From: an uncultured Erysipelotrichaceae bacterium
GTDB taxonomy: Bacteria > Bacillota_I > Bacilli_A > RF39 > UBA660
Length of the DNA: 50,325 nt
Reading direction: 5' to 3'
Assembly (NCBI GenBank): GCA_902801795.1
Contig: CADCJQ010000003.1
Location: forward strand, 84,129 to 134,453
The notes beneath the pieces were generated by a model. That model had not been told where the DNA came from. It ran no database searches and saw only the letters and a list, made by a program, of their open reading frames with translations. This document shows, piece by piece, positions 39,062 to 47,440 of this stretch (its first letter is position 1; each line of letters begins with the position of its first letter). The translations under genes and the position numbers were made by a program.

Positions 39062-40056
39062 AAAAAATAATGATAATAATTAGTTTAATGCTTATTTTAT
39101 GTGGATGTGAAAAGAATAATTTAAATGGTGAAGTTAATGTATTAAATTGGTCATCATATATTCCATATGAAATTATTAATGAATTTGAAAAAGAATATAA
39201 TATTAAAGTTAATTATGGAACGTATTCTTCTAATGAAGAGTTACTTGCCAAAATATCATCATCTAGTCCAGGAACATATGATATTATTTTTCCTAGTGAT
39301 TATATGGTTGAATTAATGATACAAAAAGATATGTTAATGCCAATTGATAAAAATAGAATAAAGAATTATAGTAATATTAATAAATTGTTTTTAAGACAAA
39401 AATTTGATCCTAATAATATCTATTCTTTACCTTTTCTAGCGGCTACTACCGTTATTGCGGTAAATAAAGATAAAGTATTAGATGATATTCGTGGATATAA
39501 TGATTTATTTAAAGATAAATATAAAAATAATATTGTTTTATTGGATGATCAAAGAATAGTTATTGGGATGTCTTTACAAGCTAATGGCTATTCAATGAAT
39601 GAAGTTGATAAAAATAAATTAAATAGTGGAAAAGATTGGTTATTGAAATTAAATAAAAATATCAAAGCCTTTGATAGTGATAGTCCTAAAACTTTTTTGA
39701 TAACTAATGAAGTAGATATAGGTGTTATGTGGAATGCAGAGGCTATTATTGCTAAAGAATATAATCCTAATATTGAAATAATTTATCCAAAAGAAGGATT
39801 TGCTATTAGTTTGGATAATTATTCGTTGGTGAAAAATGCGAAAAATGTGGAAAATAGTTATAAATTTATTAATTATTTATTACGTTCTGATGTCAATAAA
39901 AAAATTACTGATGAATATCCCTATATTAATACAACATATAGTGGAATGAATCTAGATTATAATGAATTATTAATGGTATTAAATCAAGGAACTTATGTAG
40001 AAAATATAGGAAATAATATTGCGAATTATGATAAAATTTGGGCAGAAATAAAATAA
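39058..40056 (+). CDS. potD: Spermidine/putrescine-binding lipoprotein PotD
   Basis: The substrate-binding protein of the importer has 332 residues. The signal peptide ends ILCGC, a lipobox-like site, so it is membrane-tethered on the outside. VLNWSSYIPYEIINEFEKEY, YDIIFPSDYMVELMI, and VDIGVMWNAEAI are typical PotD segments. Trp in the first and last of these normally lines the polyamine pocket. Whether the ligand is putrescine, spermidine or agmatine cannot be told from the sequence. The agmatine genes directly downstream make putrescine or agmatine attractive candidates. Confidence 0.93.
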   Translation: MKKIMIIISLMLILCGCEKNNLNGEVNVLNWSSYIPYEIINEFEKEYNIKVNYGTYSSNEELLAKISSSSPGTYDIIFPSDYMVELMIQKDMLMPIDKNRIKNYSNINKLFLRQKFDPNNIYSLPFLAATTVIAVNKDKVLDDIRGYNDLFKDKYKNNIVLLDDQRIVIGMSLQANGYSMNEVDKNKLNSGKDWLLKLNKNIKAFDSDSPKTFLITNEVDIGVMWNAEAIIAKEYNPNIEIIYPKEGFAISLDNYSLVKNAKNVENSYKFINYLLRSDVNKKITDEYPYINTTYSGMNLDYNELLMVLNQGTYVENIGNNIANYDKIWAEIK

Positions 40057-40095
40057 AATGTGTCAATAGAAATAGATTATTATTCGAAATAAATG

Positions 40096-40132
40096 TATAA
40101 TAGTATTGTATCGTAGTATATATGAGACAATA
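40096..40132 (+). promoter_or_regulatory. Promoter element and inverted repeat ahead of ptcA
   Basis: TATAAT (40096-40101) is followed by TATTGTATC (40104-40112) and GAGACAATA (40124-40132), an inverted repeat with eight of nine pairs in the leader. It could be an operator for polyamine-responsive control; no regulator gene is present in the window. Confidence 0.35.
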
Positions 40133-40149
40133 AGAAGGAGGTGAAATAG

Positions 40150-41124
40150 ATGTATAGGAATTTTGTTGATACGCAAGATTTTACCAAAGAAGAATTATTA
40201 GATATGAAAGATTTAGGTATTAAAATAAAAAAATATCTTAAAGATGGTAATTATTTGGATGTTCTTCATCATAAAACTTTGGGAATGATTTTTGAGCAAA
40301 AATCAACGAGAACAAGGGTATCTTTTGAAACGGCAATGGAACAATTGGGTGGTCATGCACAATATTTGGCTCCAGGTCAGATTCAATTAGGTGCTCATGA
40401 GAGTTTGTATGATACGGCTAAAGTTTTAGGAAGACTTACAGATATTCTAATGGCTAGGGTTATTGAACATAATTCAATTGTTACTCTTGCAAAATATGCG
40501 GGAGTACCAGTTATTAATGGTATGAGTGATTATAATCATCCAACGCAAGAATTAGGCGATTTAATTACAATATTTGAACATATGCCAAAAGATAAAAGAT
40601 TTGAAGATTTAAAAATTGTTTTCTTTGGTGATGCAACACAAGTATGTGCAAGTTTAGGAATGCTTGTTACGCATTTAGGAGGACATTTTGTTCAATTTGG
40701 ACCTAAGGGATTCCAATTAAATGAGCATTTCCAAGAAATTTGTCGCAAAAATTGTGAAAAATATGGTGGGACATTCTTAATTACTGAAAATCTGGATGAA
40801 GCTATTAAAGATGCTGATTTTATCTATACTGATGTATGGTATGGTCTTTATGAATCTGAATTGTCAGAAGAAGAAAGAATGAAAATCTTTTATCCAAAAT
40901 ATCAAGTTAATATGGACGTTATTAAAAAAGCAAGTCCCAATGTTAAATTTATGCATTGCTTGCCAGCAACGAGGGGCGAAGAAGTTACTGATGAAGTAAT
41001 GGATTCTGAATATTCTGTTGTTTTTGATGAAGCAGAAAATCGTTTAACGGCAATGAGAGCATTACTTGTATATTTTATGGGTAAAGAAAAAGAAACTTTA
41101 GAAATAATTGAAGGTAGGAATTAA
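40150..41124 (+). CDS. ptcA: Putrescine carbamoyltransferase
   Basis: Predicted to catalyse phosphorolysis of N-carbamoylputrescine to putrescine and carbamoyl phosphate, the second step of the agmatine deiminase pathway. It has 324 residues. The carbamoyl-phosphate loop STRTRVSFE and the HPTQELGD motif place it in the transcarbamylase family. [14 protein letters not shown] and [16 protein letters not shown] favour putrescine rather than ornithine carbamoyltransferase, and so does its place next to agmatine deiminase and the exchanger. A strong ribosome site (aaggaggtg) precedes the ATG. Ornithine carbamoyltransferase is the main alternative. Confidence 0.9.
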   Translation: MYRNFVDTQDFTKEELLDMKDLGIKIKKYLKDGNYLDVLHHKTLGMIFEQKSTRTRVSFETAMEQLGGHAQYLAPGQIQLGAHESLYDTAKVLGRLTDILMARVIEHNSIVTLAKYAGVPVINGMSDYNHPTQELGDLITIFEHMPKDKRFEDLKIVFFGDATQVCASLGMLVTHLGGHFVQFGPKGFQLNEHFQEICRKNCEKYGGTFLITENLDEAIKDADFIYTDVWYGLYESELSEEERMKIFYPKYQVNMDVIKKASPNVKFMHCLPATRGEEVTDEVMDSEYSVVFDEAENRLTAMRALLVYFMGKEKETLEIIEGRN

Positions 41125-41127
41125 AAA

Positions 41128-42537
41128 ATGAAAAATAAGAAAAAATTTAGACTAGTTGATGCTATTTTAGGTACAGTTTGTCTAACACTTGTATGTGAAT
41201 CAGTAATGCCTACTGCCGCAATTGGAAATTCTCAATATGCCTGGTGGTTGATATTACTTATTGGTTTCTGTTTACCTTATGGTATGATTACCGCTGAACT
41301 TGGAACAACTTATCCTAGTGAAGGAGGAATGTATGATTGGGTAAAAAGAGCATTTGGTCCAAAATGGGCAGGACGTGTTGCATGGAATTATTGGGTTAAC
41401 TTCCCACTTTGGATATCATCACTTGCTGTAGCAGTAACAGATATTATTGTTGGAATGTTTGATATTGAACTTAATATATGGGTTATCTTATTACTTCAAC
41501 TTGCATATATTTGGTTAGTAACATTCTTAAGTACAAAACGTATTGGTGAAAGTAAATATATTGTTAATCTTGGAACATTCTTTAAAGTATTTTTACTTTT
41601 GGGTATTGGATTATTAGGAATTTATACATATATTAAAACAGGAGAAAGTGCTAATCCAATAACTAGTATTAAAGATTTATTACCAGATTTATCACTTAAT
41701 ATAGATACTGGTTTACCATTCCTTTCTATTATCCTATTTAACTTTATGGGATTTGAAGTAGTAGGAACATGGGCTAATGATATGGATGAGCCAAAAAAAC
41801 AAATACCAAAAGCATTAATTTTTGGTGGATTATTAATGGCAATTTTCTATATTTTACCTGCTACAGGATTTAATATTGCTTTAAGTCCTGAAGTTGTTGC
41901 TGAATTAGATCCAGAAAATGTTGTAGAAGTATTAAGTAATTTATTCACAACTGTTGGATTAAGTGCAGGGGCATCTAATGCATTAATAATTGTAGCCGGA
42001 TGTATGTTTATTTATACATTTATTGCTAATATTGCATCATGGTCATTTGGAGTTAATGAAGTTGCAAAATATGCAGCAGAAGATGGTTCAATGCCAAAAA
42101 TGTTTACTCCAGTAAATGAAGAAGGTGTTCCTTATAAATCAGCTATTATTAATGGTGTTGTTGCTTCATTAATATGTATAGGTGGTGTAGTAGCTAGCTT
42201 TATTAGTGAAGATTTTGAAGCATCGTTTAGTTTATTCTTCCAATTAAGTTGGATTACTTTATTAGTTGGATATATTCCAATGTTCCTAGCATTCTTAAAA
42301 CTTCGTAAACAAGATAAAAATATTGAAAGACCTTATAAAGTACCTGGTAGTGACGTAATGATTAAAGTTGCTGCTATAGTACCATTTGTAATATTAGTTT
42401 TAGGAGTTATCTTTACAATCTTTGGAGATTTCTCTAAGGAATATTTCCAAGATAATATACCATTAATTCTAGGTGTTGTTGTTTCATTCGTTATTGAGGA
42501 AATTCTTGTAGCTAGAATTAAAACAAAAAAGAAATAG
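41128..42537 (+). CDS. aguD: Agmatine/putrescine antiporter (APC family)
   Basis: APC-superfamily transporter, 469 residues and about 12 membrane helices. TVCLTLVCESVMPTAAIG in helix 1 and GFEVVGTWANDMDEPKKQIP in the helix 6 region are typical. Its position between ptcA and aguA identifies it as the exchanger that brings in agmatine and exports putrescine. It starts three bases after ptcA. A 10-bp hairpin follows it and may lower transcription into aguA. Specificity is inferred from context. Confidence 0.87.
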   Translation: MKNKKKFRLVDAILGTVCLTLVCESVMPTAAIGNSQYAWWLILLIGFCLPYGMITAELGTTYPSEGGMYDWVKRAFGPKWAGRVAWNYWVNFPLWISSLAVAVTDIIVGMFDIELNIWVILLLQLAYIWLVTFLSTKRIGESKYIVNLGTFFKVFLLLGIGLLGIYTYIKTGESANPITSIKDLLPDLSLNIDTGLPFLSIILFNFMGFEVVGTWANDMDEPKKQIPKALIFGGLLMAIFYILPATGFNIALSPEVVAELDPENVVEVLSNLFTTVGLSAGASNALIIVAGCMFIYTFIANIASWSFGVNEVAKYAAEDGSMPKMFTPVNEEGVPYKSAIINGVVASLICIGGVVASFISEDFEASFSLFFQLSWITLLVGYIPMFLAFLKLRKQDKNIERPYKVPGSDVMIKVAAIVPFVILVLGVIFTIFGDFSKEYFQDNIPLILGVVVSFVIEEILVARIKTKKK

Positions 42538-42543
42538 TTAAGA

Positions 42544-42570
42544 ATAGGGATTTCTATGAAATCCCTATCT
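42544..42570 (+). other. Hairpin between aguD and aguA
   Basis: ATAGGGATTT/AAATCCCTAT with a five-base loop, followed by ctta. The T-run is poor, so it may be a partial terminator or an mRNA processing site rather than a full stop. Confidence 0.55.
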
Positions 42571-42588
42571 TATAAATAAGGAGTAGAT

Positions 42589-43692
42589 ATGAAAAAAATT
42601 GAAAATAGTACACCACGTAAGGATGGATATCGTATGCCTGGTGAATTTGAGCGTCATAGTGGAACCTATATAATATGGCCTGAAAGACCAGATAATTGGC
42701 GACTTGGTGGCAAACCAGCTCAAAATACTTTTGTAGAAGTAGCTTCTGTTATTGGTAAATATGAACCATGTACAGTTTTAGTAAGTTCATGGCAATATGC
42801 TAATGCTAGAGAAATGTTACCTGATTATATTAGAGTTGTTGAAATGAGTAATAATGACTCCTGGGTTCGTGATTGTGGAGCAACATTCTTAGTTAATAAT
42901 GAAGGGAATCTTCGAGCAGATGATTGGAGTTTCAATGCTTGGGGAGGATTAGTTGATGGTTTATATTTTCCTTGGGATAAAGATGATATGATTGCTCAAA
43001 AAATGTGCGAATTAGAGCATGCTGATAGATATCGTTTGGATGATTTTGTTTTAGAAGGAGGAAGTATTCATACTGATGGTGAAGGTACTCTTCTTGTTAC
43101 AGAAGAATGCTTATTATCAGCAGGAAGAAATCCTGATAAATCAAAAGAAGAGATTGAAAATATTTTAAAAGAATATTTAAATGTTGATAAAGTACTATGG
43201 ATACCTAAAGGTATTTATAATGATGAAACTAATGGTCATGTTGATAATATGTGTAATTATGTTAAACCTGGTGAAGTTGTCCTTGCATGGACGGATGACG
43301 TAAATGATCCACAATATGCTCGAAGTAAAGAAGCATATGATTATTTAACGAATGAAGTTGATGCTAAAGGAAGACATTTGAAAGTTCATAAATTATTAAT
43401 ACCTAAAAAGCCTATTCTTATTACTCAAGAAGAAAGTGAAGGAGTAGATGCTGTTGATGGAACACTTCCTAGACAAGAAGGAGACCGTATGGCAGCATCA
43501 TATGTAAACTATTATACTGGAAATGGTTTTGTTGCTCTTCCTGTATTTGGTGATGAGCATGACGAGTTAGCAATTGAGAAGTTAAAAGAATTATATCCAG
43601 ATCGTAATATTGAACCTATTTATGCACGTGAAATATTACTTGGTGGTGGAAATATTCATTGTATTACTCAACAAGTACCATTTAGAAAATAA
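42589..43692 (+). CDS. aguA: Agmatine deiminase
   Basis: Hydrolyses agmatine to N-carbamoylputrescine and ammonia in the cytoplasm. It has 367 residues, the normal length. The guanidine-modifying enzyme fold is shown by [44 protein letters not shown], and the C-terminal [14 protein letters not shown], which carries the catalytic cysteine. Together with ptcA and aguD it forms the agmatine pathway, which yields putrescine, ammonia and carbamoyl phosphate. A carbamate kinase gene, usually next in line to make ATP, is not found in the window. The ribosome site is ataaggag. Confidence 0.96.
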   Translation: MKKIENSTPRKDGYRMPGEFERHSGTYIIWPERPDNWRLGGKPAQNTFVEVASVIGKYEPCTVLVSSWQYANAREMLPDYIRVVEMSNNDSWVRDCGATFLVNNEGNLRADDWSFNAWGGLVDGLYFPWDKDDMIAQKMCELEHADRYRLDDFVLEGGSIHTDGEGTLLVTEECLLSAGRNPDKSKEEIENILKEYLNVDKVLWIPKGIYNDETNGHVDNMCNYVKPGEVVLAWTDDVNDPQYARSKEAYDYLTNEVDAKGRHLKVHKLLIPKKPILITQEESEGVDAVDGTLPRQEGDRMAASYVNYYTGNGFVALPVFGDEHDELAIEKLKELYPDRNIEPIYAREILLGGGNIHCITQQVPFRK

Positions 43693-43694
43693 AT

Positions 43695-43720
43695 AAAAAG
43701 ACCGATGGTCTTTTTATTTT
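43695..43720. terminator. Bidirectional terminator
   Basis: Perfect stem AAAAAGACC/GGTCTTTTT around gat. It serves aguA and the convergent gene ending at 43714. Confidence 0.85.
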
Positions 43721-44697
43721 GGTATATAAATTAAATCATTGAAATTAACTTTCTTCTTTAATTCTTTAGCATTAATCATGATGTCTTGCATGTGATTAAA
43801 TGATTCTTCTGTAAATTCTGTAGTACTTGGCCACGTATCCGTTTTTTTATATTGTTCTATTGCGGTTTCTAAATCTTCTAATTTAGTATCAGGAAATTCT
43901 GGAGCTATTATTTTAGCAATTTCTTTACTATCGTGATTATTAACAAAATCAAGTCCTTTTTGGATAGCTTTAGTAAATTTTATTATAACATTAGAATTAT
44001 TATTAATAAAAGATGTTTTAGCACTATATGATGTATAGGGAATAACACCACCTAGTTCTCCAAGACTTGCTACAACATAGCCATATCCTTCCTTTTCTAC
44101 TTGGGTTGCATTAGGTTCAAATAAACTTACAAAGTCTCCCGTTCCGCCAATAAACGCTCCTTGCATTGAAGCAAAAGCAATACTAGTATCAAGTGTTAAT
44201 TCATCTTCTTTAATATTGTTTTGTGAAAGAATATATTGAAGCGTCATAAAAGGCATACCTCCAACACGTCCTGCAATATAGTATTTTCCTTTTAACATAT
44301 TTAAATCAAAACTATCTAATTTGTTTCTTGAAACAATAAAACTACCATCTTTTTGAGTTAATTGGGCAAAAGTTTTTAAATAGTCTTTTTCACCACCATT
44401 ATAAATATAAATAGTTGCTTCACTTCCTGAAAAACCAATATCAACATCACCTGATAACACAGCAGCCGTTACTTTATCTGCTCCAGGTGTTAACATTATC
44501 TCAACGTCAAGTCCTTCTTCTTCAAAATAACCATTATGTAAGCTAACATATTGTGGGGCGTAGAAAATGCTATGAGCAACTTCTGCAACTTTAATTTTTC
44601 TTAATTCATTATTTTTTTCATGGTTATTAAATAAAACTAAAGATGCTAAAAGAAAAATCGCTATTAAAAAGATAATTGTAAAAATTTTATTTTTCAT
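43714..44697 (-). CDS. NMT1/ThiY-type ABC transporter substrate-binding protein
   Basis: Periplasmic-type binding protein, 327 residues. A hydrophobic N-terminal segment (about residues 5-24) has no lipobox cysteine, so it is probably held by a membrane anchor. The body has NMT1/SsuA/ThiY signatures: VAHSIFYAPQYVSLHNGYFEEEGLDVEI, the turn GADKVTAAVLSGDVDIGFSG and GRVGGMPFM. Ligands of this class include pyrimidine thiamine precursors, sulfonates and nitrate. None can be chosen here. No permease or ATPase gene is adjacent, so its partners must be elsewhere. It is convergent with aguA and shares its terminator. Confidence 0.85.
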   Translation of the reverse strand: MKNKIFTIIFLIAIFLLASLVLFNNHEKNNELRKIKVAEVAHSIFYAPQYVSLHNGYFEEEGLDVEIMLTPGADKVTAAVLSGDVDIGFSGSEATIYIYNGGEKDYLKTFAQLTQKDGSFIVSRNKLDSFDLNMLKGKYYIAGRVGGMPFMTLQYILSQNNIKEDELTLDTSIAFASMQGAFIGGTGDFVSLFEPNATQVEKEGYGYVVASLGELGGVIPYTSYSAKTSFINNNSNVIIKFTKAIQKGLDFVNNHDSKEIAKIIAPEFPDTKLEDLETAIEQYKKTDTWPSTTEFTEESFNHMQDIMINAKELKKKVNFNDLIYIPK

Positions 44698-44798
44698 TTA
44701 TCCTCCTTCTTTTTAATATATGCATTTTTTTTATATTGTTTATTCCTTTAACTTTCTTTTTTTTATTTATTGATTTATAATAAAAGTAGGTGATTTGA

Positions 44799-45992
44799 TT
44801 GAAGAATAAAAAGTATTTGATTATTATTCCTTTATTGACTGTAATAATAGTATGTGTATATTTATTATTTTTCGATAAGAAAGATGATGAAATTATTCTT
44901 TTCTATTTAAATGGTAGTATTAATAGTACCATAGAATATGGAAGTAATTATATTGATGATGGTTTCACTGCTAAAACGAGTAAGGAAAAAGATTTACATA
45001 ATAGTGTAGTAGTTACAGGAAACATTAATCCATATGTTATTGGAAAACAACAAATAAGTTACACTCTAGATTATGAGAATTATCATAATACTTTAGTAAG
45101 GTATGTAGAAGTCATTGATAATTTAAATGGTTATGCTTGCAAGGCGATTAAGAAAAATATTGGATATCAATTAGAAGTAACTCCTAGTGAAAGTAGTGAT
45201 AGTTATGTATGGGAAATTGATGGGAAAAATATTAATGAAAAAAACTTTGTATATAATGATAATCTTTCAAATGTAAAAGTAACTATTACAAAAGAAAATG
45301 GAACTAAAAAAGTATTAGATTGTAATATTAGTGATGAGATGATTTATCACTTTCAATATGATGAAAATAATCAAAAAGAGTTTATGAAATGTAATACATA
45401 TAATGCTAGTGATAAAGTAAGATTAGAAGAATTAATGCGAAAAGTGATTTTCGAAGCTGGTTATGGAACACGTGCAGGGGTTGTTGAAGCAGCCAGATTT
45501 TTAGTTGGTGGATTAGATTATAAAGTACCTTATTTAGGACCAAAAAAAGTAGATAGTTCCTTAGGCAAATATGAAAAAGTTGGTTTAAATATTGGAAGTA
45601 ATGGTTGGGGATGTATGGTTAGTGGCTGGATACAAGGAATTGACTGTACAAACTTTATAAAATGGGCTTTTGCACAGAATGGGTTAGATGTAACTCCTTA
45701 TAACGAAAGTAATACTTTCAAAGTTAGAGAGGTTCTTAATAAAGTAAAAGTGGGGGATTTTTTACTTACACCTTGTCAAGATACATGTTATGCTAGTTTT
45801 CAACATATCGGAATAATTATTGGTATTGATGATAACTATATTTATGTAGCGGAAGCAACAACTGGTAATATTAATGCTGTTGTTGTTAGTAAATATGAAA
45901 AAAATAACATGCCAAGCAAAGGAAATTTCTCTATTGTTAAATTATTTAATTATAAAGATGAAGGTAATATCACAAATATGTGGATAAAATAA
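44799..45992 (+). CDS. Membrane-anchored NlpC/P60-like hydrolase with Ig-like domain
   Basis: This 397-residue protein starts at a TTG (44799) after the site gtaggtga. One membrane helix (about residues 6-24) is followed by an Ig-like DUF5011-type domain (INSTIEYGSNYIDDGFTAK...GKQQISYTLDYENYHNTLVRYVEVID, about residues 40-107) and a second beta domain. The C-terminal 190 residues look like a papain-like NlpC/P60 or CHAP hydrolase: GIDCTNFIKWAF supplies the Cys and SFQHIGIIIG the His. It probably cleaves peptidoglycan peptides at the cell surface. Cysteines near the catalytic region (GWGCMVSG, TPCQDTC) could form disulfides. It is divergent from the binding-protein gene. Confidence 0.8.
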   Translation: MKNKKYLIIIPLLTVIIVCVYLLFFDKKDDEIILFYLNGSINSTIEYGSNYIDDGFTAKTSKEKDLHNSVVVTGNINPYVIGKQQISYTLDYENYHNTLVRYVEVIDNLNGYACKAIKKNIGYQLEVTPSESSDSYVWEIDGKNINEKNFVYNDNLSNVKVTITKENGTKKVLDCNISDEMIYHFQYDENNQKEFMKCNTYNASDKVRLEELMRKVIFEAGYGTRAGVVEAARFLVGGLDYKVPYLGPKKVDSSLGKYEKVGLNIGSNGWGCMVSGWIQGIDCTNFIKWAFAQNGLDVTPYNESNTFKVREVLNKVKVGDFLLTPCQDTCYASFQHIGIIIGIDDNYIYVAEATTGNINAVVVSKYEKNNMPSKGNFSIVKLFNYKDEGNITNMWIK

Positions 45993-46016
45993 AAATCGAT
46001 ATTTCTATCGATTTTT
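45991..46016. terminator. Bidirectional terminator
   Basis: AAAATCGATA/TATCGATTTT stem with A- and T-runs, between the hydrolase and the convergent aquaporin gene. Confidence 0.85.
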
Positions 46017-46646
46017 TAAAATGTACTTATAAAAGTAAGCAGCAATTGCTGCACCAACCATAGGGGCAAGAATAAATACCCAAACTTGTGATAGTGCATC
46101 TCCGCCTTGGAAAATAGCTGGTGCAATAGAACGAGCGGGGTTAACAGAAGTTCCTGTAAATGGTAAACCAAATAAATGAACTAAAGTAAGTGTTAAACCA
46201 ATAATAATTCCGGTTGCATGGCCATTTTCTTTTTTGTCTGTAACACCTAAAATTGTAAGTACAAAAACAAATGTTAATACTACTTCAACAATTAAAGCGG
46301 TCCATACAGTAACAGAGTTGCCATCATATCCGTTAGCACCTAGACTAGAAAAACTTCCTAGAATAGCACCAAGAAGTGCACTACCTGCGATAGCGCCAAG
46401 GATTTGAGCAATAACGTATTTAATAAATTCGTTCCATGTCATTTTTCCTGTTAGTGCCATTCCAAGTGATACTGCTGGGTTAATATGACAACCAGATACA
46501 TTACCAATAGAATAAGCCATTGCAACAATAACTAAACCAAAGGCAAGCGCAGTTCCAACATAATTAACTCCAGTAGCAACAGCTACACCACAAGCAAGTA
46601 GGGTAAGCATCATTGTTCCTGTAAATTCACAAACTAACTTTTTCAT
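46005..46646 (-). CDS. aqpZ: Aquaporin (MIP family)
   Basis: Water or small-solute channel of the major intrinsic protein family, 213 residues, six membrane helices and two half-helices. Both NPA motifs are present: SGCHINPAVSLG in loop B and GTSVNPARSIAPA in loop E. The constriction residue in loop E is Arg as usual. A short loop E favours a water channel (AqpZ type) over a glycerol facilitator. I start at 46646 because the perfect site aaaggagg lies directly ahead. The longer frame to 46676 has no such site. Confidence 0.92.
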   Translation of the reverse strand: MKKLVCEFTGTMMLTLLACGVAVATGVNYVGTALAFGLVIVAMAYSIGNVSGCHINPAVSLGMALTGKMTWNEFIKYVIAQILGAIAGSALLGAILGSFSSLGANGYDGNSVTVWTALIVEVVLTFVFVLTILGVTDKKENGHATGIIIGLTLTLVHLFGLPFTGTSVNPARSIAPAIFQGGDALSQVWVFILAPMVGAAIAAYFYKYILKNR

Positions 46647-46707
46647 CTTTCCTCCTTTAATATAAGTATACAACAAAAAATAATTAAAATAAATAAAATG
46701 AAAAAAA

Positions 46708-46747
46708 TAATTGACTTTCTACTATAATAATTGACTTTCTACTATAA
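46708..46747 (+). repeat. Two tandem 20-bp repeats at a promoter
   Basis: The unit taattgactttctactataa occurs twice in a row. The second copy supplies TTGACT (46731-46736), 17 bases before TAAAAT (46754-46759), a good promoter for the small frame at 46785. The duplication could bind a regulator or reflect slippage. Confidence 0.7.
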
Positions 46748-46784
46748 AATTAGTAAAATTAAAATGTAGTGTAGAGGTAATAAG

Positions 46785-46883
46785 ATGATTGATGAAAAAT
46801 TTGTTAAAAAGATGAAAAAAGTATTGATAAATTTAAATAGCAATCGTACGCTTAAATATACATACATGGATAATTCTACCTAA
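46785..46883 (+). CDS. Small frame, possible gene remnant
   Basis: A 32-codon frame lies after a promoter and a ribosome site (agaggtaa). The peptide is basic (FVKKMKKVLINLNSNRTLKY) without a signal or membrane helix. It may be a small protein, or the stub of a lost gene whose promoter survives. I recognise no family. Confidence 0.35.
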   Translation: MIDEKFVKKMKKVLINLNSNRTLKYTYMDNST

Positions 46884-46962
46884 ATATTATGATGATTCGT
46901 AAATAGAGAATTTATGTTTTAGAAAGTTTATCATGAATAAATAAGAAAAGGAGGAAGTAAAG

Positions 46963-47340
46963 ATGATAAATGAAGAAAGAAAAAATAATAAAAAGCAAAA
47001 TATTCTAATAATAATAGGATTAATTGCTTTAATAAGTGTAGTAGGAGGACTAACGTATGCGTTCTTTAACTATACAAGAACGGGAAGTGGAAACACTTTA
47101 AAAGTAGGAAGAATGTCCTTTGTATCAAGACAAACAAATACAATTAATTTAACAAATCTATTTCCAATAGATCCAACTAATACCAGTGATATGAATGATA
47201 ATACAAAAGTTGGAACATTAACAATTGAAATAGAAGGAGATACTGATTATAGTGAAGGAGTAGAATACCTTATTAGTACAGTAAACTCCAGTTACAACCA
47301 ATGGAAAAGTATTACCAATAAGTTTAGATGTAACTATTAA
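46963..47340 (+). pseudogene. TasA-like surface protein, N-terminal part before a frameshift
   Basis: This piece has 125 codons with a strong start (aaggaggaagtaaag). It encodes a signal/anchor helix ending in LTYAFFNYTRTG and the first part of the TasA/camelysin-like domain, closely paralleling the intact protein at 32768. After TVN at about 47283 the frame turns into unrelated residues and stops at 47338. Reading one base later from 47285 restores homology (TPVTTNGKVLPISLDVTI). Removing one A from the AAA at 47283-47285 would join both parts into one protein of about 690 residues. It could be a true mutation, a switch, or an assembly error. Confidence 0.75.
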
Positions 47341-47440
47341 TTCTTTAGGAACATCTAGTGATAGTTATTGGACAGCTAGAAACTCTAAAAATGCTACTAT
47401 TTATAAAAAGATAGTAGGAGAAACATTAGAAGGAAACCAA

